Shown piece after piece: positions 6,232-12,177 of a DNA stretch of 12,177 nt (position 1 is its first letter; each line of letters begins with the position of its first letter). Both the position numbers and the translations under genes were made by a program. This DNA comes from Chloroflexota bacterium (lineage in GTDB: Bacteria > Chloroflexota > Anaerolineae > Anaerolineales > Villigracilaceae), in the NCBI GenBank assembly GCA_016191895.1, contig JACPVD010000144.1:1-12177 (forward strand). Direction: 5' to 3'. The notes under the pieces are model-generated. The model was not told the origin of the DNA and did no database searches. It worked only from the letters and a program-made list of their open reading frames with translations.

Positions 6232-6602
6232 ACCGAGTCCAATTGATCGGCCGTTTGGGAAGGGACCCCGAAAGCAAGTTCACGCCCACCGGCAAAAAGG
6301 TGACCCACTTCAGCATCGCCGTCAGCAACCGCTGGAAGGACAAGAACGGTGAAATGAAGGAATCCACCGAATGGGTGAATATCGAAGCGTGGGGCCGCCT
6401 CGGCGAAGTCTGCCAGGAGTATCTTCACAAGGGTAGCCTGATTTTTATCGAAGGCCGCCTGAAAACCGATAAATACGAGGACAAAGGCGAGACGAAGTAC
6501 TTCACGAAGGTTGTTGCGCAATCGCTGGAGTTCCTCGACAAAAAGCCCGCCGAAGAGCCGATGATGTCCATGAATGAAGACATGGGCGATTACGAAGCCT
6601 AA
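6219..6602 (+). CDS. ssb: Single-stranded DNA-binding protein, short form
   Basis: OB-fold protein that coats ssDNA during replication, recombination and repair. The start MPTLNRVQLIGRLGRDPE, then FSIAVSNRWKD, TEWVNIEAWGRLGEVCQEYLHKGSLIFIEGRLKTDKYEDKGE and the final OB strand are textbook bacterial SSB. At 127 aa it is much shorter than E. coli SSB (178 aa): the flexible linker is nearly missing. The C-terminus ends in NEDMGDYEA, acidic but without the DDDIPF-type tip that recruits partner proteins in well-studied SSBs. It might be a secondary SSB, with a canonical paralogue elsewhere. The ATG at 6219 lies inside the small ORF at 6169, so translational coupling is possible. A strong terminator follows 11 bp after the stop. 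No rpsF or rpsR is adjacent, unlike many bacterial ssb genes. Confidence 0.96.
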   Translation: MPTLNRVQLIGRLGRDPESKFTPTGKKVTHFSIAVSNRWKDKNGEMKESTEWVNIEAWGRLGEVCQEYLHKGSLIFIEGRLKTDKYEDKGETKYFTKVVAQSLEFLDKKPAEEPMMSMNEDMGDYEA

Positions 6603-6612
6603 AACCAAAAAG

Positions 6613-6639
6613 ACAGCCGCCGAAAGGCGGTTGTTTTTT
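6613..6639 (+). terminator. Rho-independent terminator after ssb
   Basis: The stem acagccgcc (6613-6621) pairs with ggcggttgt (6626-6634) around a GAAA tetraloop, with one G-T pair, and runs into a T tract (6634-6639). This is a classic intrinsic terminator closing the 5887-ssb unit. Confidence 0.9.
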
Positions 6640-6785
6640 ATGCCCGAATTCCCCCATTAAAACAGGGGAGAACGCCTCTAACGGGATTGGGTGAAACTGC
6701 ATAAACTAAGGGTGGATGATGAAAAAACCATGAGAAGAAAATTCAACTCAACTCATATCCAACCCAACTTTAAAAGGAGTTTGTC

Positions 6786-7946
6786 ATGAAAAAGTTAATG
6801 TCCGTTCTCTCCCTGATCGCCCTTGTATCGCTGATCCTTTCCGCGTGCGGTACTCCGGCCACCGCCGCCCCCACCGAACCGCCAGTTGTGGCAACCGAAG
6901 CGCCCGCTCCCACCGAGCCGCCCGTCCCCGCATGGGAAGGCCCCAAAGGCGCCCTCGTTGCCTACCCTGTAGATGCCGCTCCCACCCTTGATGGTTCCGC
7001 TGACGATGCCGCCTGGGCAACCGCTGAAGCAATCGAAGTGGAAGTTGCCAATGGCTTCGACAATTTTGAGACCAAAGCCGAACTGAAGGCTGTCTACACC
7101 GCCGACAGCGTGTACTTCCTGCTCACCTACGAAGACCCCACTGAGTCCTGGTATCGCTCGCCGTGGGTCAAACAGGAAGATGGCACCTGGAAACAGGATA
7201 AGGATCCCGATGACAAAGGCGGCGATAACAACCTGTACTATGAAGACAAATTCGCCATGATCTGGAACATCAACAACAGCATCGCCAACTTCAATGAAAA
7301 AGGTTGTGCAGTGGCCTGCCACGACGGCGAAAACCCCGACCTGAAACCCTACGGCAACAAGTACAACGCTGCTGAAGGTGAATTTGGCGACATCTGGCAT
7401 TGGAAATCCATCCGCAATTTGAACCAGATCGACGACCAATATCTCGATTGGACGCAGTTCAACGCAGAAACCGCCAAGGAAGCCGGCCGCAAAAGCGATA
7501 AGAAGGACTCCGGCGGATATGCGGACAACTTCGCCACCATGCCCGATCCTGCCGACGCCAGCAAGACCGTCGCCGACAAATCCAAGCCGGGCTTCACCTC
7601 CCCCAACATCGACCTGACCACCGGCGCCCCGGGCTTCATCCTCGACAGTGAAAAAGTCGCCCTCACGCAGGAAGACCTCGATGCGATGCCCGTTGGCTCC
7701 ATCATCCCCGGCATCGTCAAATCTGAGATCGTCGGTGACCGCGGACAAATCTCCGCTGGATGGAAATGGGCCGACGGCAAGTGGACAATCGAATTTGGCC
7801 GCGCCCTCGACACAGGCTCCGAAACCGACGTGCAATTCAACGACCTCGCCGCGCAATACTTCTTCGGCCTCGCGATCTTCGAGAATGCCCAGGTTCGCCA
7901 CGCTTTCCAATATGGAGTTTCGAGCATGGTCTTCATGCCCAAGTAA
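6786..7946 (+). CDS. Lipoprotein with ethylbenzene-dehydrogenase-type haem-binding domain and CX3CH motif
   Basis: Extracytoplasmic 386-aa protein, probably an electron-transfer haem protein. The signal peptide MKKLMSVLSLIALVSLILSAC gives a lipobox LSAC with Cys21; a Pro/Thr/Glu/Ala linker follows to about residue 50. The rest (VDAAPTLDGSADDAAWATAE, KAVYTADSVYFLLTYEDPTESW, YYEDKFAMIWNI) is typical of the EB_dh/CBM9-like beta-sandwich found in gamma subunits of ethylbenzene and DMS dehydrogenases, which bind haem b. In addition Cys174-x3-Cys178-His179 (CAVACH, nt 7305-7322) resembles a haem c attachment site with one extra residue, and HWKS (205-208) could hold an axial ligand. No molybdopterin or iron-sulfur subunit is adjacent, so it is not part of a complete dehydrogenase here. 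The start has aaaaggag 7 nt upstream. It converges on the two-component genes through a shared terminator. Confidence 0.8.
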   Translation: MKKLMSVLSLIALVSLILSACGTPATAAPTEPPVVATEAPAPTEPPVPAWEGPKGALVAYPVDAAPTLDGSADDAAWATAEAIEVEVANGFDNFETKAELKAVYTADSVYFLLTYEDPTESWYRSPWVKQEDGTWKQDKDPDDKGGDNNLYYEDKFAMIWNINNSIANFNEKGCAVACHDGENPDLKPYGNKYNAAEGEFGDIWHWKSIRNLNQIDDQYLDWTQFNAETAKEAGRKSDKKDSGGYADNFATMPDPADASKTVADKSKPGFTSPNIDLTTGAPGFILDSEKVALTQEDLDAMPVGSIIPGIVKSEIVGDRGQISAGWKWADGKWTIEFGRALDTGSETDVQFNDLAAQYFFGLAIFENAQVRHAFQYGVSSMVFMPK

Positions 7947-7967
7947 AGCAACTCTCTCTCCTTTGAA

Positions 7968-7998
7968 AACAGGCTGGAGGAAAATCCTCCAGCCTGTT
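7968..7998. terminator. Bidirectional terminator between converging genes
   Basis: A perfect 14-bp stem, aacaggctggagga (7968-7981) with its complement (7985-7998), has a 3-nt AAA loop. On the plus strand tgatttatt follows; on the minus strand the stem is followed by ttc after the run gttttc. It lies between the stops at 7946 and 8002 and can serve both genes. Confidence 0.8.
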
Positions 7999-8001
7999 GA
8001 T

Positions 8002-8667
8002 TTATTGTTCCCGCCCCATGCGCTCGAACAAGTGATGCTCATACGCATACGCCGCAAGTTCGATTCGATTATTCAAATGTAATTTCTCGAACATGTTGCT
8101 TACATAATTTCCCACGGTTTTCTCGCTCAAATTCAACAACTTTCCGATCTCGGAATTCGTCTTTCCCTTTGCAAGATGCTTCAGCACGTCCATTTCACGA
8201 TCCGAAATTTCGCGAAAGGCATCCTCCTCGGCCTTCCTCTCCGCCTCACGGACTCGAGTTAACAGCCGCGCCGTTGTAGATGGATCAAGAACCGCTTCGC
8301 CCCTCGCCGCGGCCTGAATCGCCCGAATCAGTTCCTCGTTCCCGACTTGTTTCAACACATACCCAACCGCGCCCGCATTAATGGCGCGCATCACGAGTTC
8401 ATCATCTGCAAAGGACGTGAGCATCACCACCTTGATCTTTGGAAAGCGCGCCGTGATCTGGCGCGTGGCCTCGATGCCGCCTTCCCCGGGCAGGCGGATA
8501 TCCATCAAGGTGACATCCGGCGAAAGCCTTCCCGCCGCGCCGACGGCTTCTGCCGCTGTGCTGGCTTCACCGACCACTTCCATATCGGGACGGTCGTTGA
8601 GCAGGGTCATGAGTCCGAGGCGGACAAGGTCGTGGTCGTCCACAAGCAAAATACGGGTCTTTGTCAT
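8002..8667 (-). CDS. NarL/LuxR-family response regulator
   Basis: DNA-binding output protein of a two-component system, 221 aa. The receiver domain (about 1-120) has the acidic pair Asp10-Asp11 (LLVDDHD), phospho-acceptor Asp56 (VTLMDIRLPGEGG), Thr84 (VMLTSFADD) and Lys106 (GYVLKQVG). The C-terminal LuxR-type helix-turn-helix (about 150-215) reads ISDREMDVLKHLAKGKTNSEIGKLLNLSEKTVGNYVSNMFEKL. The general look is of the LiaR/DevR group. The gene follows the kinase with a single base between the TAA and this ATG; its ribosome site ggagg lies inside the last kinase codons, 6 nt before the ATG, so the two are translationally coupled. Its targets are unknown; neighbours (haem lipoprotein, feo genes) are candidates by position only. 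Confidence 0.96.
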   Translation of the reverse strand: MTKTRILLVDDHDLVRLGLMTLLNDRPDMEVVGEASTAAEAVGAAGRLSPDVTLMDIRLPGEGGIEATRQITARFPKIKVVMLTSFADDELVMRAINAGAVGYVLKQVGNEELIRAIQAAARGEAVLDPSTTARLLTRVREAERKAEEDAFREISDREMDVLKHLAKGKTNSEIGKLLNLSEKTVGNYVSNMFEKLHLNNRIELAAYAYEHHLFERMGREQ

Positions 8668-8668
8668 C

Positions 8669-10063
8669 TTATTCCTCCCACGGAATTTCGAGATTAACGG
8701 TCAAGCCTTTATTATTTTCGAATTCGATTTTGCCGTTCAACAGCCGCGCGCGGTCGCGCATGTTGCGCAAGCCGTATCCGTTTTTGGCGTCCGACGACAT
8801 GCCCATGCCATCATCCCGGATGGTGATGCGGAGATGCTCATGGTCGCCGCCTGCGTGAATATGTACATTCCCGGCGCGGGCATGACGCACGGTATTTGCC
8901 AGCGCTTCGTTGATGATCGCAAAGACATGCGCGGCGCGGCGACCTGAAATCGACCGGCTTTCGGGGATATCGAGCTTAACGGCGATATTGACCATCGTAT
9001 TGTAATTTGGATTCTGGGCGATCTTTTGCAGGAGTTCGGGCAGGGACTCATCCGCCAGTTGTGTATGAGCATGTAATTCGGACAGATTCCGCCTCAAGTC
9101 CAGGATTGAATCGCTAAGAGCCGCAATTGCGCGTTTGAGTCGTTGATCCAGTTCGCTTTGCGGTTCGGCCAGCCGTGTTGCAGATTCCACCAGCAGTCCC
9201 GCAGTATATACTTTTTGGATGGCGCCGTCGTGCAGGTTGCGCGCAAGGCGTTCCTGCTCTGCATTGACGATCTGCTGTTGTTCGAGTTGTTCGATGCGGC
9301 GGTCGGTTTCGAGGCTGAACACTTCCAGCGCGCGAATCACGGTGAATGCGATGATCATTCCCACCAGCGAACGCAACACCAGCGGAGGAATACCCAGAAA
9401 TTCCGTGAACGTTTCCGTGTTGACAATGTTCCCCGGGAAAAAGTTTATGGGTGGCACGACCAACCCGCCGACCACCGCATAAATACCAAGCGAGATACCG
9501 GCAATTTGAAACATCCGCACGATCTGCGGCACATTGAGCGGCTTGATGCGTTGAAACGTGTGAACACGCAGACCGTACGCGGCAAGTATGCCACCTGGAA
9601 AACCGATCAAGTAACGGGCAAAGGCGTTTGAAATTCTTCTCCATTCGATGTCGTTTGGGTTGCCGGGGAAAATGATGAAGGCGATCAATATCCACGCCGT
9701 AAAAACCAGCAGCGACAGCGGGTGAAACCCGCGCACCCGCCTGCTCGATGGAAGAATAGCAATGCCGAACTCAAAAAGACAGGCAAATGAAACAGCCAGC
9801 AGAATTTTATGGATGAAGTACAAGACCCGCATGGTTTCTTCGCTGAGATATTCCCCTTGAATGGGAATGAACAGGTCGCCCCATTCATAGAATCCGTGAG
9901 CAATGCCAAACGCTGCAAGCCAGCGCAGGTTGCGCGCCAGGTCAAGTTGCGAGGATTGACGGGTTTGCAGGATGATGGCAAATCCCAAAATGAAGAAGAC
10001 CAGCCCGTACACAAAAAAGATAATCTCGCGGTTAAGTTGAAAAAATTCTGCAAGGGTAATCAC
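8669..10063 (-). CDS. Sensor histidine kinase with 7-TM N-terminus (HisKA_3 type)
   Basis: Membrane sensor that should phosphorylate the response regulator encoded just downstream. The 464-aa protein starts with about seven hydrophobic segments (approx. 14-34, 45-60, 78-104, 115-133, 148-165, 182-205, 224-248), with no large periplasmic sensor domain and no PAS or GAF, so sensing is likely within the membrane or at its surface. A short coiled coil (QLEQQQIVNAEQERLARNL) leads to the HisKA_3 box RNLHDGAIQK with phospho-accepting His278. The ATPase domain has an N box (NEALANTVRHA, Asn385), G1 (DDGMGM, from Asp417) and G2 (GYGLRNMRDRA, 429-439). The start is GTG at 10063, overlapping the TGA of a short upstream frame as GTGA; there is no good Shine-Dalgarno, so coupling to that frame is plausible. 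The signal is unknown. Confidence 0.95.
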   Translation of the reverse strand: MITLAEFFQLNREIIFFVYGLVFFILGFAIILQTRQSSQLDLARNLRWLAAFGIAHGFYEWGDLFIPIQGEYLSEETMRVLYFIHKILLAVSFACLFEFGIAILPSSRRVRGFHPLSLLVFTAWILIAFIIFPGNPNDIEWRRISNAFARYLIGFPGGILAAYGLRVHTFQRIKPLNVPQIVRMFQIAGISLGIYAVVGGLVVPPINFFPGNIVNTETFTEFLGIPPLVLRSLVGMIIAFTVIRALEVFSLETDRRIEQLEQQQIVNAEQERLARNLHDGAIQKVYTAGLLVESATRLAEPQSELDQRLKRAIAALSDSILDLRRNLSELHAHTQLADESLPELLQKIAQNPNYNTMVNIAVKLDIPESRSISGRRAAHVFAIINEALANTVRHARAGNVHIHAGGDHEHLRITIRDDGMGMSSDAKNGYGLRNMRDRARLLNGKIEFENNKGLTVNLEIPWEE

Positions 10064-10197
10064 GGTTTAATGGTTTCCATACTTTCCTCGGGCGGTTTGA
10101 CGGCGCGAAATTCCCGAAACAGCAGAAGGTCGTACGCTATTTTAAGCCCGCCTGCAAAAACCAGCGGCAATTTGAACGGGGAAGTTTTGATATCCTG
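10060..10197 (-). pseudogene. Possible remnant of an MFS transporter C-terminus
   Basis: Directly after the feoC TAG, in the same frame, 45 sense codons run to a TGA at 10062-10060. They read QDIKTSPFKLPLVFAGGLKI, then AYDLLLFREFRAVKPPEE and SMETIKP. The pattern LPxxxAGGLKIxYDLLLxxxFRxVKPPEE resembles, from memory, the last membrane helix and tail of some MFS transporters. No ATG or GTG precedes it (a TTG at 10170 is the only common candidate and lacks a ribosome site), so it is probably the surviving end of a deleted gene that once formed an operon with the kinase (GTGA overlap). The alternative is a real 36-aa small membrane protein started at TTG. Confidence 0.4.
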
Positions 10198-10431
10198 CTA
10201 AATAGCCACATACCGTTTGCCTCTCGCGGCGAGCAGGTTACATTCGGATTCGAGTCCGCAGGTGGAACAGCATTTTCCATCGGGGCCGATCTCGACCAAC
10301 TTTCCTTTTTGAACAAGCAGGTCGATCATCGATAAAATCGCCGAAGGTTGGGCGTTCATGGCGCGGCTGATCTCGGAAAGACTCAGCCCGTTTTCGTTGT
10401 TTTCGAGAAGGTCGATCAGTTGTTTCAGCAT
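10198..10431 (-). CDS. feoC: FeoC-like winged-helix protein with cysteine cluster
   Basis: Small cytoplasmic partner of the ferrous iron transporter FeoB. The 77-aa product has a winged-helix half (MLKQLIDLLENNENGLSLSEISRAMNAQPSAILSMIDLLVQKGKLVEI) and a wing carrying four cysteines, Cys54, Cys55, Cys58 and Cys64 (KCCSTCGLESEC), as in FeoC proteins that bind an oxygen-sensitive iron-sulfur cluster. Length and layout fit the family (about 75-80 aa). It lies downstream of feoB on the same strand, 174 bp away, with a palindromic repeat in between, which is looser than usual feo operons. The ATG at 10431 has no strong ribosome site (upstream gagttaagttaac). Whether it acts as regulator, or protects or activates FeoB, is not settled for the family. 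Confidence 0.85.
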   Translation of the reverse strand: MLKQLIDLLENNENGLSLSEISRAMNAQPSAILSMIDLLVQKGKLVEIGPDGKCCSTCGLESECNLLAARGKRYVAI

Positions 10432-10487
10432 GTTAACTTAACTCAGGTTGCTACCATTATTCGTTGAATGCCTTTTCGCGAAGATTC

Positions 10488-10565
10488 TTAACGCCAAGAC
10501 GCTAAGACGCCAAGATGAGATTTATTTTTCCTTTACGACTCTGCGACTTTGCACCTTTGCGTTAA
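10488..10565. repeat. Palindromic intergenic repeat with periodic gccaaga units
   Basis: The left arm from 10488 contains ttaacgccaagacgctaaga then cgccaaga, i.e. three roughly 9-bp units; the right arm, ending at 10565, contains tctgcgactttgcacctttg then cgttaa, its imperfect complement. The 78-bp piece sits between feoB and feoC. I recall similar ttaacgccaag...ctttgcgttaa elements dispersed in many bacterial genomes, so this is probably a member of a REP-like family. It may fold as an mRNA hairpin between the two genes. Confidence 0.7.
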
Positions 10566-10605
10566 AACTTACACAAAAGCTTAGATCGGAAACGAGAGAG
10601 CCACG

Positions 10606-12177
10606 TTACCCCAACCCCAACAGCAAACCGCCCTGATAAACGACAAATGCCGCGAGCCATGCGACGGCGGTTTGATACACAGCGGATGTCACCGCCCATG
10701 ACGTTCCAAATTCATGTTTGATCGCGCCGAGGGTGGCAACGCATGGCACATACAACAACACAAACACCAACAGCGACATGGCGCTCAACGAGGTAAATTG
10801 CTTTTGCAAGGCCAGCCCCAGGGCCGTGTCGTCGGGCGCGGCGGTTGCGGGGATCAGGTCCACGCCGGGCAGGATGCTCAAAAATATCCTTGCCGAGTCG
10901 GCCGTTGCAGTTACAAACCCCAACCCGATCCCGATCACATCCTCGCTGAACGTCACAGGCTCTGGCGGCTTCGCTTCTTCACTGAGATAAACCTGGCTCA
11001 TCGTGCTGACGACGATCTCCTTTGCCATGAAACCGGTCACCAATGCGCCACTCGTCTGCCAGTTGCCGAAACCGATCGGGGCAAAGACGGGCGCGATCGC
11101 GCCGCTCACTTTTCCAAAATACGAATCGCGTTGGTTCGCCACGCCCCAGGGAAGATTCAACAACAACCACATCACCATCGACACGAAAAGAATCGTCGTG
11201 CCCGCCTTGCGCACAAACTCGCGCGTGTTCTCCCACATGTGAATCAACACGCTTTTCAACGCGGGCTTGCGATACGGCGGCAATTCCAATACAAAAGCGG
11301 ATGTGGCATCGGGCTTGAGAATCGTGCGCGTGAAAACCATCCCCGCGAGCATGGCGACGATGATTCCCAGCGCGTACATCGCCCAGATCACCGTCCCTGC
11401 GCGCGCGCCGAAGAACGCCAGGCCAAACACCACGTAAACGGGAAGCCGCGCCGAGCAGGACATCAGCGGGACGAGAAGCGCGGTCAGGACTCTGTCGCGG
11501 CGGCTGGCAATTGTCCGAGTGGCATAGATCGCAGGGACGGCGCACCCGAATCCGAGAATCATCGGGATGAACGATTTGCCGTGCAAGCCGACAACGCGCA
11601 TGAACCGATCCATAACAAACGCGGCGCGGGACATATAACCCGAATCTTCCAGCAGGGCGAGGAAGAAATACAGGATCAACAGCCCCGGCACAAAGACCAG
11701 CACGCCGCCAACGCCGGCGACGATTCCGTCGATGGCAAGCGAATGTATCCACGCGGGGGCAGTTAACAGGTCAAGGGTGAACGAGAACAGGCGCGCGATC
11801 GGCCCGTTGATCACGGCGTCGGTCCAATCCAAAAACGGCGCCGAGACGTCGATCACAAGTCGAAAGACAACATACATGATCGCGAAGAAAAACGGCAGGC
11901 CAAGCCATTTGTGCGTGACGATATCGTCGATGCGGTCGGTGAGCGTGACACGATCGAGGCGCGGGCGTTGAAGCGACTGACGGACGATGCCGTTGATGTA
12001 TCCGTAGCGGCGGTCGGCGGTAAGCAGGTCCACGTCGTCGCCAAGCATCGACTTTAAGTGTTCGGCGTTTTGTTTTGCGAGCGCAATGACATTTGATCCG
12101 TTTGGCATGGATTGCGCGTGATTCAAAATGTCGGCGTCGCCCTCGAGCAGTTTGATCGCCAGCCAGCGCCGCGGATA
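10606..12177 (-). CDS. feoB: Ferrous iron transport protein B, membrane part (5' truncated by window edge)
   Basis: GTP-driven Fe(II) importer of the inner membrane. The frame is open to the right edge; its first visible codons read YPRRWLAIKLLEGDADIL, the usual FeoB stretch between the GTPase/GDI region and the membrane domain, so the G domain lies outside and the TTG at 12126 is not a start. The first Gate motif is clear (GGVLVFVPGLLILYFFLALLEDSGYMSRAAFVMDR, GKSFIPMILGFGCAVPAI, RTIASRRDR, PLMSCSARLPVYVV), as is the second (GALVTGFMAKEIVVSTMSQVY). The conserved Cys residues in FGCAVP, MSCSAR and YVPCVATL are present. The tail LAAFVVYQGGLLLGLG is short, with no C-terminal cysteine-rich extension. 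FeoC is encoded downstream; feoA would be expected upstream of the window's right end. Confidence 0.97.
   Translation of the reverse strand, partial: YPRRWLAIKLLEGDADILNHAQSMPNGSNVIALAKQNAEHLKSMLGDDVDLLTADRRYGYINGIVRQSLQRPRLDRVTLTDRIDDIVTHKWLGLPFFFAIMYVVFRLVIDVSAPFLDWTDAVINGPIARLFSFTLDLLTAPAWIHSLAIDGIVAGVGGVLVFVPGLLILYFFLALLEDSGYMSRAAFVMDRFMRVVGLHGKSFIPMILGFGCAVPAIYATRTIASRRDRVLTALLVPLMSCSARLPVYVVFGLAFFGARAGTVIWAMYALGIIVAMLAGMVFTRTILKPDATSAFVLELPPYRKPALKSVLIHMWENTREFVRKAGTTILFVSMVMWLLLNLPWGVANQRDSYFGKVSGAIAPVFAPIGFGNWQTSGALVTGFMAKEIVVSTMSQVYLSEEAKPPEPVTFSEDVIGIGLGFVTATADSARIFLSILPGVDLIPATAAPDDTALGLALQKQFTSLSAMSLLVFVLLYVPCVATLGAIKHEFGTSWAVTSAVYQTAVAWLAAFVVYQGGLLLGLG

Noticed and set aside
6640..6785. 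Possible riboswitch or structured leader before the haem lipoprotein gene
   Set aside because: Only a short cccc/gggg pairing (6652-6655 with 6665-6668) is visible; I could not match any known riboswitch core or find convincing promoter hexamers.
6795..8057. 420-codon open frame on the minus strand opposite the haem lipoprotein
   Set aside because: Its product is a Gly/Val/Phe-rich shadow with no domain; the plus-strand gene has a ribosome site, signal peptide and conserved domain, and the frame runs through the terminator into the regulator gene.
10448..10636. Short plus-strand frame between feoC and feoB
   Set aside because: It is the palindromic repeat read as protein and ends inside feoB in antisense.
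10714..11766. 350-codon open frame on the plus strand opposite feoB
   Set aside because: It is an Arg/His/Gln-rich shadow of a high-GC membrane protein gene, and lacks a ribosome site and any motif.
12124..12126. TTG at 12126 as the start of feoB
   Set aside because: The frame continues to the window edge with conserved FeoB residues (RWLAIKLLEGD), so the gene is truncated by the window, not started there.

Overview
The window looks like an ordinary chromosomal segment of a member of the Chloroflexota, most likely the Anaerolineae. I infer this from the style of the genes (lipoproteins with Thr/Pro/Glu/Ala-rich linkers after the lipobox, a 7-TM NarX/LiaS-like kinase paired with a LuxR-type regulator, a long DERA-type aldolase, a short SSB), not from a marker gene. 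There is no rRNA, tRNA, CRISPR array or complete insertion sequence. Coding density is high and no gene-free stretch exceeds 300 bases.

Layout from left to right. (1) 1-1055 is the C-terminal motor and gamma domain of FtsK/SpoIIIE (+), followed by a perfect 20-bp hairpin and a secreted sulfatase lipoprotein (+, 1158-2621). (2) On the minus strand lie a long, eukaryote-like deoxyribose-phosphate aldolase (2625-3584) and, upstream of it, a 100-aa unknown protein (3764-4066). Between them sits a 110-bp MITE-like element with terminal inverted repeats and a 9-bp direct repeat at its edges. (3) A compact, symmetric divergent promoter (about 4076-4113) separates the 100-aa gene from a plus-strand HD-domain-like protein (4133-4960). 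That gene runs tail to tail, 10 bp apart, into panC (minus, 4971-5804). (4) Divergent from panC, a clear sigma70-type promoter drives a 74-aa conserved-looking protein, then a tiny ORF overlapping the start of ssb, then ssb, closed by a strong terminator. (5) A lipoprotein with an ethylbenzene-dehydrogenase-type haem-binding domain and a CX3CH motif (6786-7946) converges through a bidirectional terminator on a two-component system (response regulator 8002-8667, histidine kinase 8669-10063, minus). (6) Upstream of the kinase, on the same strand, are a short reading frame that resembles the C-terminal tail of an MFS transporter, a FeoC-like protein, a palindromic intergenic repeat, and a 5'-truncated feoB running off the right edge.

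Functionally this is a mix of housekeeping genes (chromosome segregation, deoxynucleotide salvage, pantothenate synthesis, ssDNA binding) with an envelope/redox block (haem lipoprotein, sensor kinase and regulator, ferrous iron uptake). I see no obvious defence or secondary-metabolism system. The most distinctive signals are the MITE-like insertion, the symmetric divergent promoter with a possibly leaderless transcript, the CX3CH haem motif, the MFS-like remnant joined by GTGA overlap to the kinase, and the SSB without its usual C-terminal tip.
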